A DNA stretch of 33,918 bases from Rhodobiaceae bacterium UBA7804 (lineage in GTDB: Bacteria; Pseudomonadota; Alphaproteobacteria; Parvibaculales; Parvibaculaceae), in the NCBI GenBank assembly GCA_002480495.1, contig DLCG01000019.1, positions 129,514 through 163,431 on the forward strand, written 5' to 3'. The notes beneath the pieces are model-generated. The model saw only the letters and a list, made by a program, of their open reading frames with translations, did no database searches and had not been told where the DNA came from. Position 1 is the first letter of the stretch. Each line of letters begins with the position of its first letter. The position numbers and the translations under genes were made by a program. Shown piece after piece: positions 10,458 to 18,504 of the stretch.

Positions 10458-12677
10458 TTAGAGTTCGGCGCCTGCCGCCATATAGGCAGGCAGCCAGCCT
10501 TCATGAGCGGCTTTCAACTCCGCCAATGATATGGGAACGCCGCCATCCACTGTCAATTCGTGCCCGCCCGTGGCACCGAGCCGCATGGCGGCAATGCCGG
10601 TCTTTGCGGCGCGAGCTAGGAAGCCCTCCGCATCCGCGTCCGGCAGGGTCACAAGGTAGCGTGCCTGATCCTCGGCGAAGGCCCAGCAATGGAGCGGAAG
10701 TTCCGTCTGCGGTTTCAGGCTCGCGCCGATGCCGCCTGCCATGGCCATTTCGGCGGCAGCGACAAGAATGCCGCCATCCGACACGTCATGGACCGCGGTA
10801 AGGTTTCCGGCGCGGATTTCCTCGCGCACGAAGTCGCCGTTGCGGCGCTCGATAGCGAGGTCGACGGGCGGCGGTGCGCTCGCGTCGTCCCGGATACCGG
10901 CAATATCGCGCAGGTAGACCGATTGGCCGAGATGGCCCTTCGTTTCACCGATAACGATGACGGCTTCGCCCTCCGCCTTGAAGGCGACGGTGGCGCGCTT
11001 CGAAACATCGGGCAGGAGGCCCACACCGCCGATGGCGGGGGTGGGGAGAATGCCCTTGCCGTTGGTTTCGTTGTAGAGCGACACATTGCCCGAGACGACG
11101 GGGAAGTCGAGCGCGCGGCAGGCCTCGCCGATGCCTTCGATGCAGCCGACGAACTGGCCCATGATCTCGGGCTTTTCCGGATTGCCGAAATTCAGATTGT
11201 CGGTGATGGCGAGCGGCTCCGCGCCGACGGCGGTGAGATTTCGCCAGCATTCGGCAACCGCCTGCTTGCCGCCTTCCTGTGGGTCGGCAGCGCAATAGCG
11301 CGGCGTGACGTCGAGCGAGAAGGCGAGACCCTTGGGCCCGTTCTCGACGCGGATCACGGCGGCGTCGCCGCCCGGGCCGATCGCCGTGTTGCCCTGAATG
11401 AGGTGGTCGTACTGCTCCCAGACCCAGCGGCGCGAGCACATGTCGGGCAGCGCCAGCATTCGGGTCAGCACTTCGCCGAGGTCGTTCGGCGCGGGCGCAT
11501 CGGCGGGGGAGAGCGGCTTCGGCTTCTCCGCCTTCACGAAGGGCCGGTCATATTCCGGCGCCTGGTCGCCCAGTTCCTTGATCGGCAGGTCCGCCATGAC
11601 ATCGCCATGCCGTTTGATGCGGAAGCGCAGGTCGTCGGTGGTCTTGCCGATGACGGCGAAGTCGAGACCCCATTTCACGAAGATCGCTTCGGCATCCTTT
11701 TCCCGCGCGGGGTCCAGCACCATCAGCATGCGTTCCTGGCTCTCGGAGAGCATCATCTCATAAGCCGTCATGCCTTCTTCCCGGCACGGCACCTTGTCGA
11801 GGTCGAGTTCGACACCGAGATTGCCCTTCGCGCCCATCTCGACGGCGGAGCAGGTGAGGCCAGCCGCGCCCATATCCTGGATCGCGATGACGGCGCCGGA
11901 CGCCATCAGTTCCAGGCAGGCCTCGAGCAGCAGCTTTTCGGAGAAGGGGTCGCCGATCTGCACCGTCGGGCGCTTCTCCTCCGAGTCCTCGCCGAATTCG
12001 GCGGAGGCCATGGTCGCACCGTGAATGCCGTCGCGGCCCGTCTTGGACCCGAGATAGACGATGGGAAGACCCACGCCCTTCGCTTCCGAATAGAAGATCT
12101 TGTCCGCGTCCGCGAGGCCCGCCGCGAAGGCGTTGACGAGGCAGTTGCCGTTATAGCTCGGATCGAAGTTCACTTCGCCGCCGATGGTCGGCACGCCGAA
12201 GGAGTTGCCGTAGCCGCCGATACCGGCGACGACGCCGGAAACGATGTGCCGCGTGCGGGGGTGATCGGGTTCACCGAAGCGCAGCGCGTTGAGCGCCGCC
12301 ACGGGCCGTGCGCCCATGGTGAAGACGTCGCGCAGGATGCCACCCACACCCGTCGCCGCGCCCTGATGCGGTTCGATGTAGGAGGGGTGGTTGTGGCTTT
12401 CCATCTTGAAGATGATTGCCTGCCCGTCGCCGATATCGACGACGCCTGCATTCTCGCCCGGCCCGCAGATGACGCGGGGTCCCTTGGTCGGCAGCGTGCG
12501 CAGCCACTTCTTCGACGACTTGTAGGAACAGTGCTCGTTCCACATGGCCGAGAAGATGCCAAGCTCGGTCAGCGTCGGCTCGCGGCCAATCAGGTCGAGA
12601 ATGCGCTGATATTCGTCGGGCTTGAGGCCGTGTTCCGCGACAAGCTCCGGTGTGATCCTGACGTCGTTCGGTATCAC
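10458..12677 (-). CDS. purL: Phosphoribosylformylglycinamidine synthase subunit PurL
   Basis: PurL is the catalytic, ATP-dependent subunit of FGAM synthase, the fourth step of purine synthesis. The 739-aa size is that of the small PurL that works with separate PurS and PurQ. Visible blocks include GIFSAMWNEHCSYKSSK near the N-terminus, KMESHNHPSYIEPHQGAATGVGG (read in two parts), IGGEVNFDPSYNGN, QDMGAAGLTCSAVEM and SESQERMLMV. The start is a GTG (12675-12677) whose bases overlap the purQ stop as GTGA, so the two are translationally coupled. The open frame continues upstream inside purQ but is unlike PurL. Confidence 0.97.
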   Translation of the reverse strand: MIPNDVRITPELVAEHGLKPDEYQRILDLIGREPTLTELGIFSAMWNEHCSYKSSKKWLRTLPTKGPRVICGPGENAGVVDIGDGQAIIFKMESHNHPSYIEPHQGAATGVGGILRDVFTMGARPVAALNALRFGEPDHPRTRHIVSGVVAGIGGYGNSFGVPTIGGEVNFDPSYNGNCLVNAFAAGLADADKIFYSEAKGVGLPIVYLGSKTGRDGIHGATMASAEFGEDSEEKRPTVQIGDPFSEKLLLEACLELMASGAVIAIQDMGAAGLTCSAVEMGAKGNLGVELDLDKVPCREEGMTAYEMMLSESQERMLMVLDPAREKDAEAIFVKWGLDFAVIGKTTDDLRFRIKRHGDVMADLPIKELGDQAPEYDRPFVKAEKPKPLSPADAPAPNDLGEVLTRMLALPDMCSRRWVWEQYDHLIQGNTAIGPGGDAAVIRVENGPKGLAFSLDVTPRYCAADPQEGGKQAVAECWRNLTAVGAEPLAITDNLNFGNPEKPEIMGQFVGCIEGIGEACRALDFPVVSGNVSLYNETNGKGILPTPAIGGVGLLPDVSKRATVAFKAEGEAVIVIGETKGHLGQSVYLRDIAGIRDDASAPPPVDLAIERRNGDFVREEIRAGNLTAVHDVSDGGILVAAAEMAMAGGIGASLKPQTELPLHCWAFAEDQARYLVTLPDADAEGFLARAAKTGIAAMRLGATGGHELTVDGGVPISLAELKAAHEGWLPAYMAAGAEL

Positions 12678-13348
12678 GCCACAGCCTCCAGCACGCTTTC
12701 GAAAAGTGCGCGCCCGTCGGTCGCGCCGTTCAGCGGTTCGATCATGTTTTCGGGATGCGGCATCATGCCGAAGACGTTGCCGCGTTCGTTCAGGATGCCC
12801 GCGATGTCGTTCAGCGAGCCGTTCGGGTTCGTTCCCTCGGCATAGCGCAGGCCCACGCGGCCTTCGCCTTCGAGGCGCTTCAGCGTCTCGGCATCGGTGA
12901 AGTAGTTGCCGTCGCCATGTGCGACGGGGCAGCGCCAGACCTGACCCTGCTTGTATTTCCGCGTGAAGTCCGTATCGGCATTGGCGACTTCGAGCTTCAC
13001 TTCCTTGCAGACGAATTTGAGGCCTGCATTGCGCATCAGCACGCCGGGCAGGAGCCCCGCCTCGCAAAGGATCTGGAAGCCGTTGCAGATGCCGAGCACG
13101 CGCACGCCCCTGTCCGCGGCCTTCGCGATTGCGGGCATGATGTTGCCGCGCGCGGCGATGGCGCCGGTTCTCAGATAGTCGCCATAGGAAAAGCCGCCGC
13201 AGAGCACCACGAGGTCGAGATCGGGAAGCTCTGTATCCGCGTGCCAGATGGCGGCGGGTTTCGAGCCCGTGATGTTTTCGAGCGCGCGCAGCATGTCGCG
13301 CTCGCGGTTCGATCCAGGAAAGACGACGACGCCGGACTTCATGCTCAC
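12674..13348 (-). CDS. purQ: Phosphoribosylformylglycinamidine synthase, glutaminase subunit PurQ
   Basis: PurQ hydrolyses glutamine and delivers ammonia to PurL. This class I glutamine amidotransferase of 224 aa has the nucleophile Cys88 in GICNGFQ and the His198/Glu200 pair in MMPHPEN. The GTG start at 13346-13348 overlaps the purS stop as GTGA; an ATG two codons later (13342) is possible. It sits in the order purC-purS-purQ-purL, and both of its ends overlap neighbours by four bases, which points to coupled translation of the three-subunit complex. Confidence 0.97.
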   Translation of the reverse strand: MSMKSGVVVFPGSNRERDMLRALENITGSKPAAIWHADTELPDLDLVVLCGGFSYGDYLRTGAIAARGNIMPAIAKAADRGVRVLGICNGFQILCEAGLLPGVLMRNAGLKFVCKEVKLEVANADTDFTRKYKQGQVWRCPVAHGDGNYFTDAETLKRLEGEGRVGLRYAEGTNPNGSLNDIAGILNERGNVFGMMPHPENMIEPLNGATDGRALFESVLEAVA

Positions 13349-13590
13349 TGCTCGTCGATCTCCACAGCGTAGTTTTCGATCACCGTATTCGCGAGGAGCT
13401 TCTTGCTCATCTCGTCGAGTGCGGCGCGCGCCTTGGCCGGATCGGTTTCGGCGAGCTCGACCTCGAAGAACTTGCCCTGACGCACGCTTTCGACGCCGGA
13501 AAAGCCGAGGGAGCCGAGTGCTCCCTCGATTGCCTTGCCCTGCGGGTCGAGAACGCCGTTCTTCAGCGTGACCTTGATACGCGCCTTCAT
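13345..13590 (-). CDS. purS: Phosphoribosylformylglycinamidine synthase subunit PurS
   Basis: PurS is the small dimeric subunit that links PurQ and PurL. The 81-aa product starts MKARIKVTLKNGVLDPQGKA and ends in the NTVIENYAVEID block of the family. The conserved G-V-x-S-V-R-x-G-K segment (GVESVRQGK) is present. It lies 22 bases downstream of purC and overlaps purQ. Confidence 0.96.
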   Translation of the reverse strand: MKARIKVTLKNGVLDPQGKAIEGALGSLGFSGVESVRQGKFFEVELAETDPAKARAALDEMSKKLLANTVIENYAVEIDEQ

Positions 13591-13612
13591 GCTTCCTCGT
13601 CTCTCGGGTAAC

Positions 13613-14374
13613 TCATTTCACCAGCGTGGGGCCGCGGCGCTTCGGCTCGTTCTCCACGAGCACACCGAGCCGCCGCGCAACTTCCTGATAGGCCTCGACC
13701 AGCCCGCCCATGTCGCGGCGGAAACGGTCCTTGTCGAGCTTGTCGTTGGTGCGCGTGTCCCACAGCCGGCAGCAATCCGGGCTGATCTCGTCGGCCAGCA
13801 CCACGCGCACCATATCGCCTTCGTAAAGACGGCCGAACTCGACCTTGAAGTCGACGAGGCGGATACCGATGCCGAGGAAGAGGCCGGTCAGGAAGTCGTT
13901 GATCCGCAGCGCGAGCGCCATCATGTCGTCGATTTCCTGCGGCGTCGCCCAGCCGAAGGCCGTGATGTGCTCTTCGGAGACCATCGGGTCGTGCAGTTCG
14001 TCGTTCTTGTAATAGAATTCGATGATCGAGCGGGGGAGCATCGTTCCCTCGTCGATGCCGAGGCGCTTCGAGAGCGAGCCGGCGGCCACATTGCGCACCA
14101 CCACCTCGCAGGGGATGATCTCGACTTCGCGAATGAGCTGCTCGCGCATATTGAGCGAGCGGATGAAATGCGTCGGCACCCCGATTTCGTTCAGCCGCGT
14201 GAAGATGAACTCCGAGATGCGGTTGTTGAGGACGCCCTTGCCCTCGATGGTGGCGCGCTTGGTCGCGTCGAAGGCGGTCGCTTCGTCCTTGAAGTGCTGG
14301 ATGAGCGTGCCCGGCTCGGGGCCTTCGTAAAGCACCTTGGCCTTGCCTTCGTACACGCGTCTGCGCCGGCTCAT
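13613..14374 (-). CDS. purC: SAICAR synthetase PurC
   Basis: PurC joins aspartate to CAIR in an ATP-dependent step of purine synthesis. The 253-aa product starts MSRRRRVYEGKAKVLYEGPEP and has the conserved VVVRNVAAGSL, EFYYKNDELHDPM and VDFKVEFGR blocks with the ADEISPDCCRLWD metal-binding segment. The open frame extends upstream to 14554, but similarity begins at the ATG at 14374. It is the first gene of the leftward operon. No strong Shine-Dalgarno is visible, and a hairpin lies in its leader. Confidence 0.96.
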   Translation of the reverse strand: MSRRRRVYEGKAKVLYEGPEPGTLIQHFKDEATAFDATKRATIEGKGVLNNRISEFIFTRLNEIGVPTHFIRSLNMREQLIREVEIIPCEVVVRNVAAGSLSKRLGIDEGTMLPRSIIEFYYKNDELHDPMVSEEHITAFGWATPQEIDDMMALALRINDFLTGLFLGIGIRLVDFKVEFGRLYEGDMVRVVLADEISPDCCRLWDTRTNDKLDKDRFRRDMGGLVEAYQEVARRLGVLVENEPKRRGPTLVK

Positions 14375-14734
14375 GTCATGATTCCAATCGGTTAGCCCGG
14401 AGAGCGGCTCCGGGTCTGAATGTCGCTCCGCCGGTTTTCGAGGGCCGCTCGAGGCGGGAAGGAGAGCCGGGAAAAGGCTGCGGAATCGGCTCTCCGGCGT
14501 GCGCAAGGTAACGCAAGGCCAGATGCGATACAATGAGCCTTTGTTGCGCCGCACGCCTCCGGAAAAGTGTCCCGAAATCAGGGGCTTAGGTATTTCGTCG
14601 CAGCGGCCCCCGTGTCGTCCGATCGCGGTTGATTTGAGGGAACCGGGCGGTTATGCCTAGGGCCAATCTTGGCTGGCGGGTTCGGCATGAGTGCCGGGCG
14701 TTCCGCCGGTGTTTTGAACGGAGAGACCCTGTCC
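14375..14734. other. Intergenic region between purC and the divergent zeta gene
   Basis: This 360-base stretch holds no convincing gene. On the minus side, 22 bases before purC, is a 7-bp perfect hairpin CCCGGAG/CTCCGGG (14396-14414, 5-base loop) without a U-tract. On the plus side, TTGATT (14629-14634) and TATGCC (14652-14657), 17 bases apart, are a weak promoter candidate for the zeta gene. I recognise no purine riboswitch here. Confidence 0.4.
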
Positions 14735-15052
14735 ATGTCCACCTTCGACAAGCGCGAAGACGGTTTCGAGAAGAAGTTCGTCCATGACGAGGAGATGCGC
14801 TTCAAGGCGGCTGCCCGCCGCAACAAGCTGCTCGGCCTCTGGGCGGCGGAAAAGATGGGGCTCAGCGGCGACGCGGCCGACGCCTATGCGCAGGAAGTGG
14901 TTGCCGCCGATTTCGAGGAAGCGGGCGACGAGGACGTCTTCCGCAAGGTCCGGCGCGATTTCGATGCGAAGGGCGTCGACCAGTCCGATCATCAGATCCG
15001 CCGCACCATGGCCGAACTGATGGACGAGGCGATCCGCCAGCTTCAGAGCTGA
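14735..15052 (+). CDS. DUF1476 protein, F1-ATPase inhibitor zeta subunit
   Basis: The 105-aa product starts MSTFDKREDGFEKKFVHDEE and continues with MRFKAAARRNKLLGLWAAEK, both typical of the DUF1476 family. In Paracoccus denitrificans a member of this family is the zeta subunit, which inhibits ATP hydrolysis by the F1Fo-ATP synthase (established knowledge). The N-terminal inhibitory segment and the following four-helix region are both present at the usual length. The ATG at 14735 follows GGAGAG at a good distance; the frame extends upstream to 14669 without family similarity. Confidence 0.9.
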   Translation: MSTFDKREDGFEKKFVHDEEMRFKAAARRNKLLGLWAAEKMGLSGDAADAYAQEVVAADFEEAGDEDVFRKVRRDFDAKGVDQSDHQIRRTMAELMDEAIRQLQS

Positions 15053-15063
15053 GGCGCCTTGGG

Positions 15064-15585
15064 CTAGTCCTCGTCGAAGATCGAGATACAGCCGAGCAGC
15101 AGGAGATCCTCCGGGCCCTTGTCTTCCATAGGCAGATGGAGGATTTCGAGCTTCAGGAAATCCCGGTTCACGCCGTGGAGGCGGCCATGCGTGACGTGCG
15201 GGCACCCGTCCGCCGTCACCTTGCGGTAGACGCCGGCGTTATGGGCGACGCAGCCGGGGTGATAGAAGGCCGAAATGGTCAGGCCCGTCGGGTCGAAGTC
15301 CAGCCAGCGCGTCAGATGCGTTCCGACCAGCCGCAACCGCCAGTCTTCGCCAGCCACGTCCATCCGTTCCAGCACGAAGATGCTGGGCAGCAGGGAGGTC
15401 GTTTCGCGGCAGGGCAGGGCCGAGCGGTTCAGCAGCCGTCCGTCTTTCCTGTGCCTTTCCCAGAAGGCCATGAGCTCGCGGGATTGCGCATGCAGCGGTT
15501 CGGGCACCGGAACCACCTGGGTTTCGATCTGCCTCACCGTGCCTGACGTCACATTCACGCCGTTTGCCGCGTGCTTGGAGAACAT
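15064..15585 (-). CDS. PAS-domain protein (PAS_5 type), function unknown
   Basis: The ATG at 15585 gives 173 aa and is preceded by AAGGGG eight bases away; the open frame reaches 15714 but overlaps the tetR frame. The sequence contains a segment with LMAFWERHR, LLPSIFVLERMD, DWRLRLVGTHLTRWLDFDPTG and LLGCISIFDED. This is the pattern of the single-domain PAS_5 proteins widespread in alphaproteobacteria. No output domain is attached, so a signalling or regulatory role is only inferred from the fold. It converges with the zeta gene, 11 bases apart, and follows tetR on the same strand. Confidence 0.75.
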   Translation of the reverse strand: MFSKHAANGVNVTSGTVRQIETQVVPVPEPLHAQSRELMAFWERHRKDGRLLNRSALPCRETTSLLPSIFVLERMDVAGEDWRLRLVGTHLTRWLDFDPTGLTISAFYHPGCVAHNAGVYRKVTADGCPHVTHGRLHGVNRDFLKLEILHLPMEDKGPEDLLLLGCISIFDED

Positions 15586-15664
15586 TTCACCGGCCCCTTC
15601 GCGGCTTCCCGCTGCCGCTATCCCATAATGTCGACTCCGAGCGGATAAGATGCCGTTAACGCAG

Positions 15665-16381
15665 CTATTTAGTCGGGTTATTGGTTCTGGATTGGACGAG
15701 AAGCGTTGAGGCAAATGCCTCGGCCGAGGTTTCCCTTGCGTCAGCCTCGCTCAGGCCGTGGATGGCATTGGCTGCGCTCTCCCGCGTCCGGTGCATCGCG
15801 CCCCAGGCAATGGCTTCGATTGCCAGACGAGCGGCGAGGCGGGTTTCCGGAGAGGGGGAGCCTTTCCGTCCGAGGGCTTTCATGGCCAGGCCCGCGAGCC
15901 GGTCACGATGCTCGCCGCGCAGGTCTTTCGCGTGCAGTTTCTCGAATTCGGGAATTTCCGCCGCGCAGCGATCCACGAGCCAGATCGCGCGGCGCCCTTC
16001 ATGCAGCATGTCATAGAGTTCGCGGCCGATGGCGGCGAGCGTTTCGCGCGTTACGCTCGCGCGCGGTTTCAGCGCCGCGTCGAGTGCCGGCCAGTGGCGA
16101 ATTTCGGCTACGCGGTCCGAGAATACGGAAACCGAGGCCTTCATGCCGGGATCGGCAAGGGGCAGGTCCAGATCGTCGAGAGGCCTGGCGCAGACCTTCA
16201 GGACAGCAAGGTGAAAGAGGGCCTCCTTGCTTGAAACGTAGAGATAGAGCGCGCCCGAGGAAACGCCCGCCGCCTTCGCCACATCCGCCATCTGTGTCCG
16301 CCTGATGCCGAGATCGGTGAAGCAGGTAATGGCGGCCTCTGCGATTGCCTCCAGTTTCTGCGGTTCTTTCCTGCGGGCCAT
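15665..16381 (-). CDS. TetR-family transcriptional regulator
   Basis: The 238-aa product from the ATG at 16381 (GGAGG just upstream; a GTG at 16399 is the alternative) starts MARRKEPQKLEAIAEAAITC. The N-terminal helix-turn-helix reads MADVAKAAGVSSGALYLYVSSKEALF. The C-terminal ligand domain is not recognisable as a specific subfamily. It is divergent from a PQQ-dehydrogenase gene, and a perfect palindrome lies in the shared region, so it very probably controls itself and possibly the dehydrogenase-crotonase pair. The effector is unknown. Confidence 0.9.
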   Translation of the reverse strand: MARRKEPQKLEAIAEAAITCFTDLGIRRTQMADVAKAAGVSSGALYLYVSSKEALFHLAVLKVCARPLDDLDLPLADPGMKASVSVFSDRVAEIRHWPALDAALKPRASVTRETLAAIGRELYDMLHEGRRAIWLVDRCAAEIPEFEKLHAKDLRGEHRDRLAGLAMKALGRKGSPSPETRLAARLAIEAIAWGAMHRTRESAANAIHGLSEADARETSAEAFASTLLVQSRTNNPTK

Positions 16382-16456
16382 GCGGCCTCCTTCGCTCACT
16401 GACGCCGGGACCTGGGCGCCATTCTTCTAGTGCAATTCGAATCGCCTTGACTCCTA

Positions 16457-16484
16457 AAAATAAATGAATGAATCATTCAGTCAA
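16457..16484 (-). promoter_or_regulatory. Candidate promoter of the tetR gene, overlapping the operator
   Basis: Read on the minus strand, TTGACT (16484-16479) and TATTTT (16462-16457) are 16 bases apart. The TetR palindrome fills the spacer, so binding would block initiation. Confidence 0.45.
16465..16479. promoter_or_regulatory. Palindromic operator between tetR and the PQQ-dehydrogenase gene
   Basis: TGAATGAATCATTCA is a perfect 7+1+7 palindrome in the AT-rich divergent region. It lies 24 bases before the dehydrogenase start and inside the candidate tetR promoter spacer. Size and position are those of a TetR-family operator; binding is inferred. Confidence 0.7.
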
Positions 16485-16502
16485 ATATTTATGGAGGAAG
16501 GC

Positions 16503-18431
16503 ATGGCCCGCGCGGTCCTGTTTGCATGCATCGGGTGGCTTCTGGCTGTTTCGGCGGCGGGAGCGGAGGTAGGCTGGCCGCAATATGGTGGCGATGCGGG
16601 CGGCATGCGCCATTCGGCAGCGGCCGAGATCACGCCCGGCAATGTTGGAGAGCTTCAGCGTGCCTGGGTCTATCGCACGGGCGACATGACGGCCCATGCG
16701 GATGACATGAAGAATTCCGCGTTCGAGGGAACGCCCGTTCTCTTTGCTGGCTCGCTGATTTTCTGCACGCCGTTCAACGAGGTGATTGCGCTCGATCCGG
16801 GCACGGGCGCCGAGAAGTGGCGCTACGACCCGAAGGTCGCGACCGGCTATCGCCCGGGCAATCAGTTCGTCTGCCGGGGCGTCACACCCTGGACCGATCC
16901 TCAGGCGGGAGAGGGCGAGCTTTGTGCCTCCCGCTTCTTCATGGGCACGGTCGATGCGCGGCTCATCGCGCTCGATGCGCCCACCGGCCAGCCCTGTCTC
17001 GGCTTTGGCATGGACGGTCAAGTGAAGGTTGATCCGGGCATGGCGCTCCAATGGCCGGGCGAATTCCAGATCACTTCGCCGCCCTCTGTCGCGGATGGTG
17101 TCGTCATCCTGGGTTCGGCCATCAGCGACAACCGCCGCGTCGATGCGCCGAAGGGAACGGTGCGCGCCTTCGATGCGCGGACGGGAAAGCCGCTATGGGA
17201 CTTCAATTCCGTCGCGCGCGGCGCGGAAGATCATCCCGAAAGCTGGCCGCGCGGCGGCGTCGCGGCACGCACCGGCCATGCGAATGTCTGGGCGCCCATC
17301 GCGGCGGATACATCGCGCGGTCTCTTTTTCCTTCCGACATCCTCGCCGAGCCCGGATTTCTTCGGCGGTGAACGCGCGGGCGATAACCGTTACGCCAATT
17401 CCGTCGTCGCTCTCGAAGCGAAGACGGGCAAGGTGCGTTGGCATTTCCAGACCGTGCATCACGATGTCTGGGACTATGATGTGCCCGCTCAGCCGAGCCT
17501 CGTCACGATCATGCGGGACGGCAAGCCCGTCGACGCCGTGGCGCAAGTGACGAAGACGGGTTTCGTCTTCGTGCTGGATCGCGATACGGGCAAGCCGCTT
17601 TTCGATGTCGAGGAACGTCCCGTACCGCAGGGCGGTGCGCTTGGCGAGGTCCTCTCGCCGACGCAGCCCTTTCCCGTCGCGCCGCCACCGCTGGTGCCGC
17701 AGACATTGAGCGCGGATGACGCATGGGGTCTTACGCCATGGGACCGCAATGCGTGCCGCGAGAAGATCGCGGCCGCGCGCTCGGAAGGTCTTTTCACGCC
17801 GCCATCCGAGCTGGGCACGATCATGTTCCCGTTCACCGGCGGCGGGGCGAACTGGGGCGGTGCCGCCTTCGATCCCGCAAGCTCAACGCTCTACATCAAC
17901 ACGAGCCGCGCCGCTCATCTCATCACGTTGATACCCTCCGAGAACTATGAAGCTGCGAAAGCCGCCGAACCCGACGAGGAAATCTCTCCGCAGGCGCCCA
18001 CACGCTGGGCGGTGAAACGCGAGCTCCTACTTTCGCCGCTCGATCTTCCCTGCAATCCGCCGCCCTGGGGCATGCTCACCGCTGTCGATCTGTCCTCCGG
18101 CAAGATCAAGTGGGAAAGCGTGCTCGGCACGGTGCGCGATCTGGCTCCCGTTCCCGTGCCTCTCAAATGGGGTACGCCCAATTTCGGCGGGCCGATCGTG
18201 ACCGCAGGTGGCGTCGTCTTTATCGGTGCGGCGATGGACGATTATCTGCGTGCCTTCGATGCGGCGAGCGGCGAGGAACTCTGGAAGGGCCGGCTTCCCG
18301 CAGGCGGTCAGGCAACGCCCATGACCTATCTGTGGGAGGGACGCCAATATGTGGTGATAGCCGCCGGAGGTCATGCGCGCGCGGGCACGAAACTCGGAGA
18401 TTTCGTGGTCGCCTATGCATTGCCGGACTAG
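16503..18431 (+). CDS. PQQ-dependent dehydrogenase, glucose/quinate dehydrogenase-like, exported
   Basis: The 642-aa product from the ATG at 16503 (GGAGGAAG at 16493-16500) begins with a Sec signal peptide ending near VSAAGAEV. It folds as a quinoprotein beta-propeller, with repeated blade words such as VIALDPGTGAEKWRY, VRAFDARTGKPLWDF, VVALEAKTGKVRWHF and LRAFDAASGEELWKG. HHDVWDYDVPAQP and GTPNFGGPIVTAGG match the glucose/quinate dehydrogenase branch. There is no vicinal Cys-Cys pair of the methanol dehydrogenase branch, and the N-terminal membrane anchor of Gcd is absent. It would oxidise a sugar or alcohol in the periplasm; the substrate is unknown. An in-frame ATG at 16464 lies inside the operator and is unlikely. 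A crotonase gene follows. Confidence 0.9.
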   Translation: MARAVLFACIGWLLAVSAAGAEVGWPQYGGDAGGMRHSAAAEITPGNVGELQRAWVYRTGDMTAHADDMKNSAFEGTPVLFAGSLIFCTPFNEVIALDPGTGAEKWRYDPKVATGYRPGNQFVCRGVTPWTDPQAGEGELCASRFFMGTVDARLIALDAPTGQPCLGFGMDGQVKVDPGMALQWPGEFQITSPPSVADGVVILGSAISDNRRVDAPKGTVRAFDARTGKPLWDFNSVARGAEDHPESWPRGGVAARTGHANVWAPIAADTSRGLFFLPTSSPSPDFFGGERAGDNRYANSVVALEAKTGKVRWHFQTVHHDVWDYDVPAQPSLVTIMRDGKPVDAVAQVTKTGFVFVLDRDTGKPLFDVEERPVPQGGALGEVLSPTQPFPVAPPPLVPQTLSADDAWGLTPWDRNACREKIAAARSEGLFTPPSELGTIMFPFTGGGANWGGAAFDPASSTLYINTSRAAHLITLIPSENYEAAKAAEPDEEISPQAPTRWAVKRELLLSPLDLPCNPPPWGMLTAVDLSSGKIKWESVLGTVRDLAPVPVPLKWGTPNFGGPIVTAGGVVFIGAAMDDYLRAFDAASGEELWKGRLPAGGQATPMTYLWEGRQYVVIAAGGHARAGTKLGDFVVAYALPD

Positions 18432-18504
18432 ACCTCATTCCGCTTGTCTATAACGGTCGCCGCCCTGCACAATCTCCCGACAAGAACAACAAGGGGAGGG
18501 TGGC

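Noticed and set aside
10689..12845. 718-codon frame antisense to purL
   Set aside because: purL is unmistakable on the other strand; the antisense product shows no domain and no ribosome site.
14396..14414. Hairpin before purC considered as a riboswitch or attenuator
   Set aside because: It is a simple 7-bp stem with no U-tract and no recognisable purine aptamer core; reported only as part of the intergenic region.
16464..16502. In-frame ATG at 16464 as the start of the PQQ-dehydrogenase
   Set aside because: It lies inside the operator palindrome and has no ribosome site, whereas the ATG at 16503 follows GGAGGAAG and begins a proper signal peptide.
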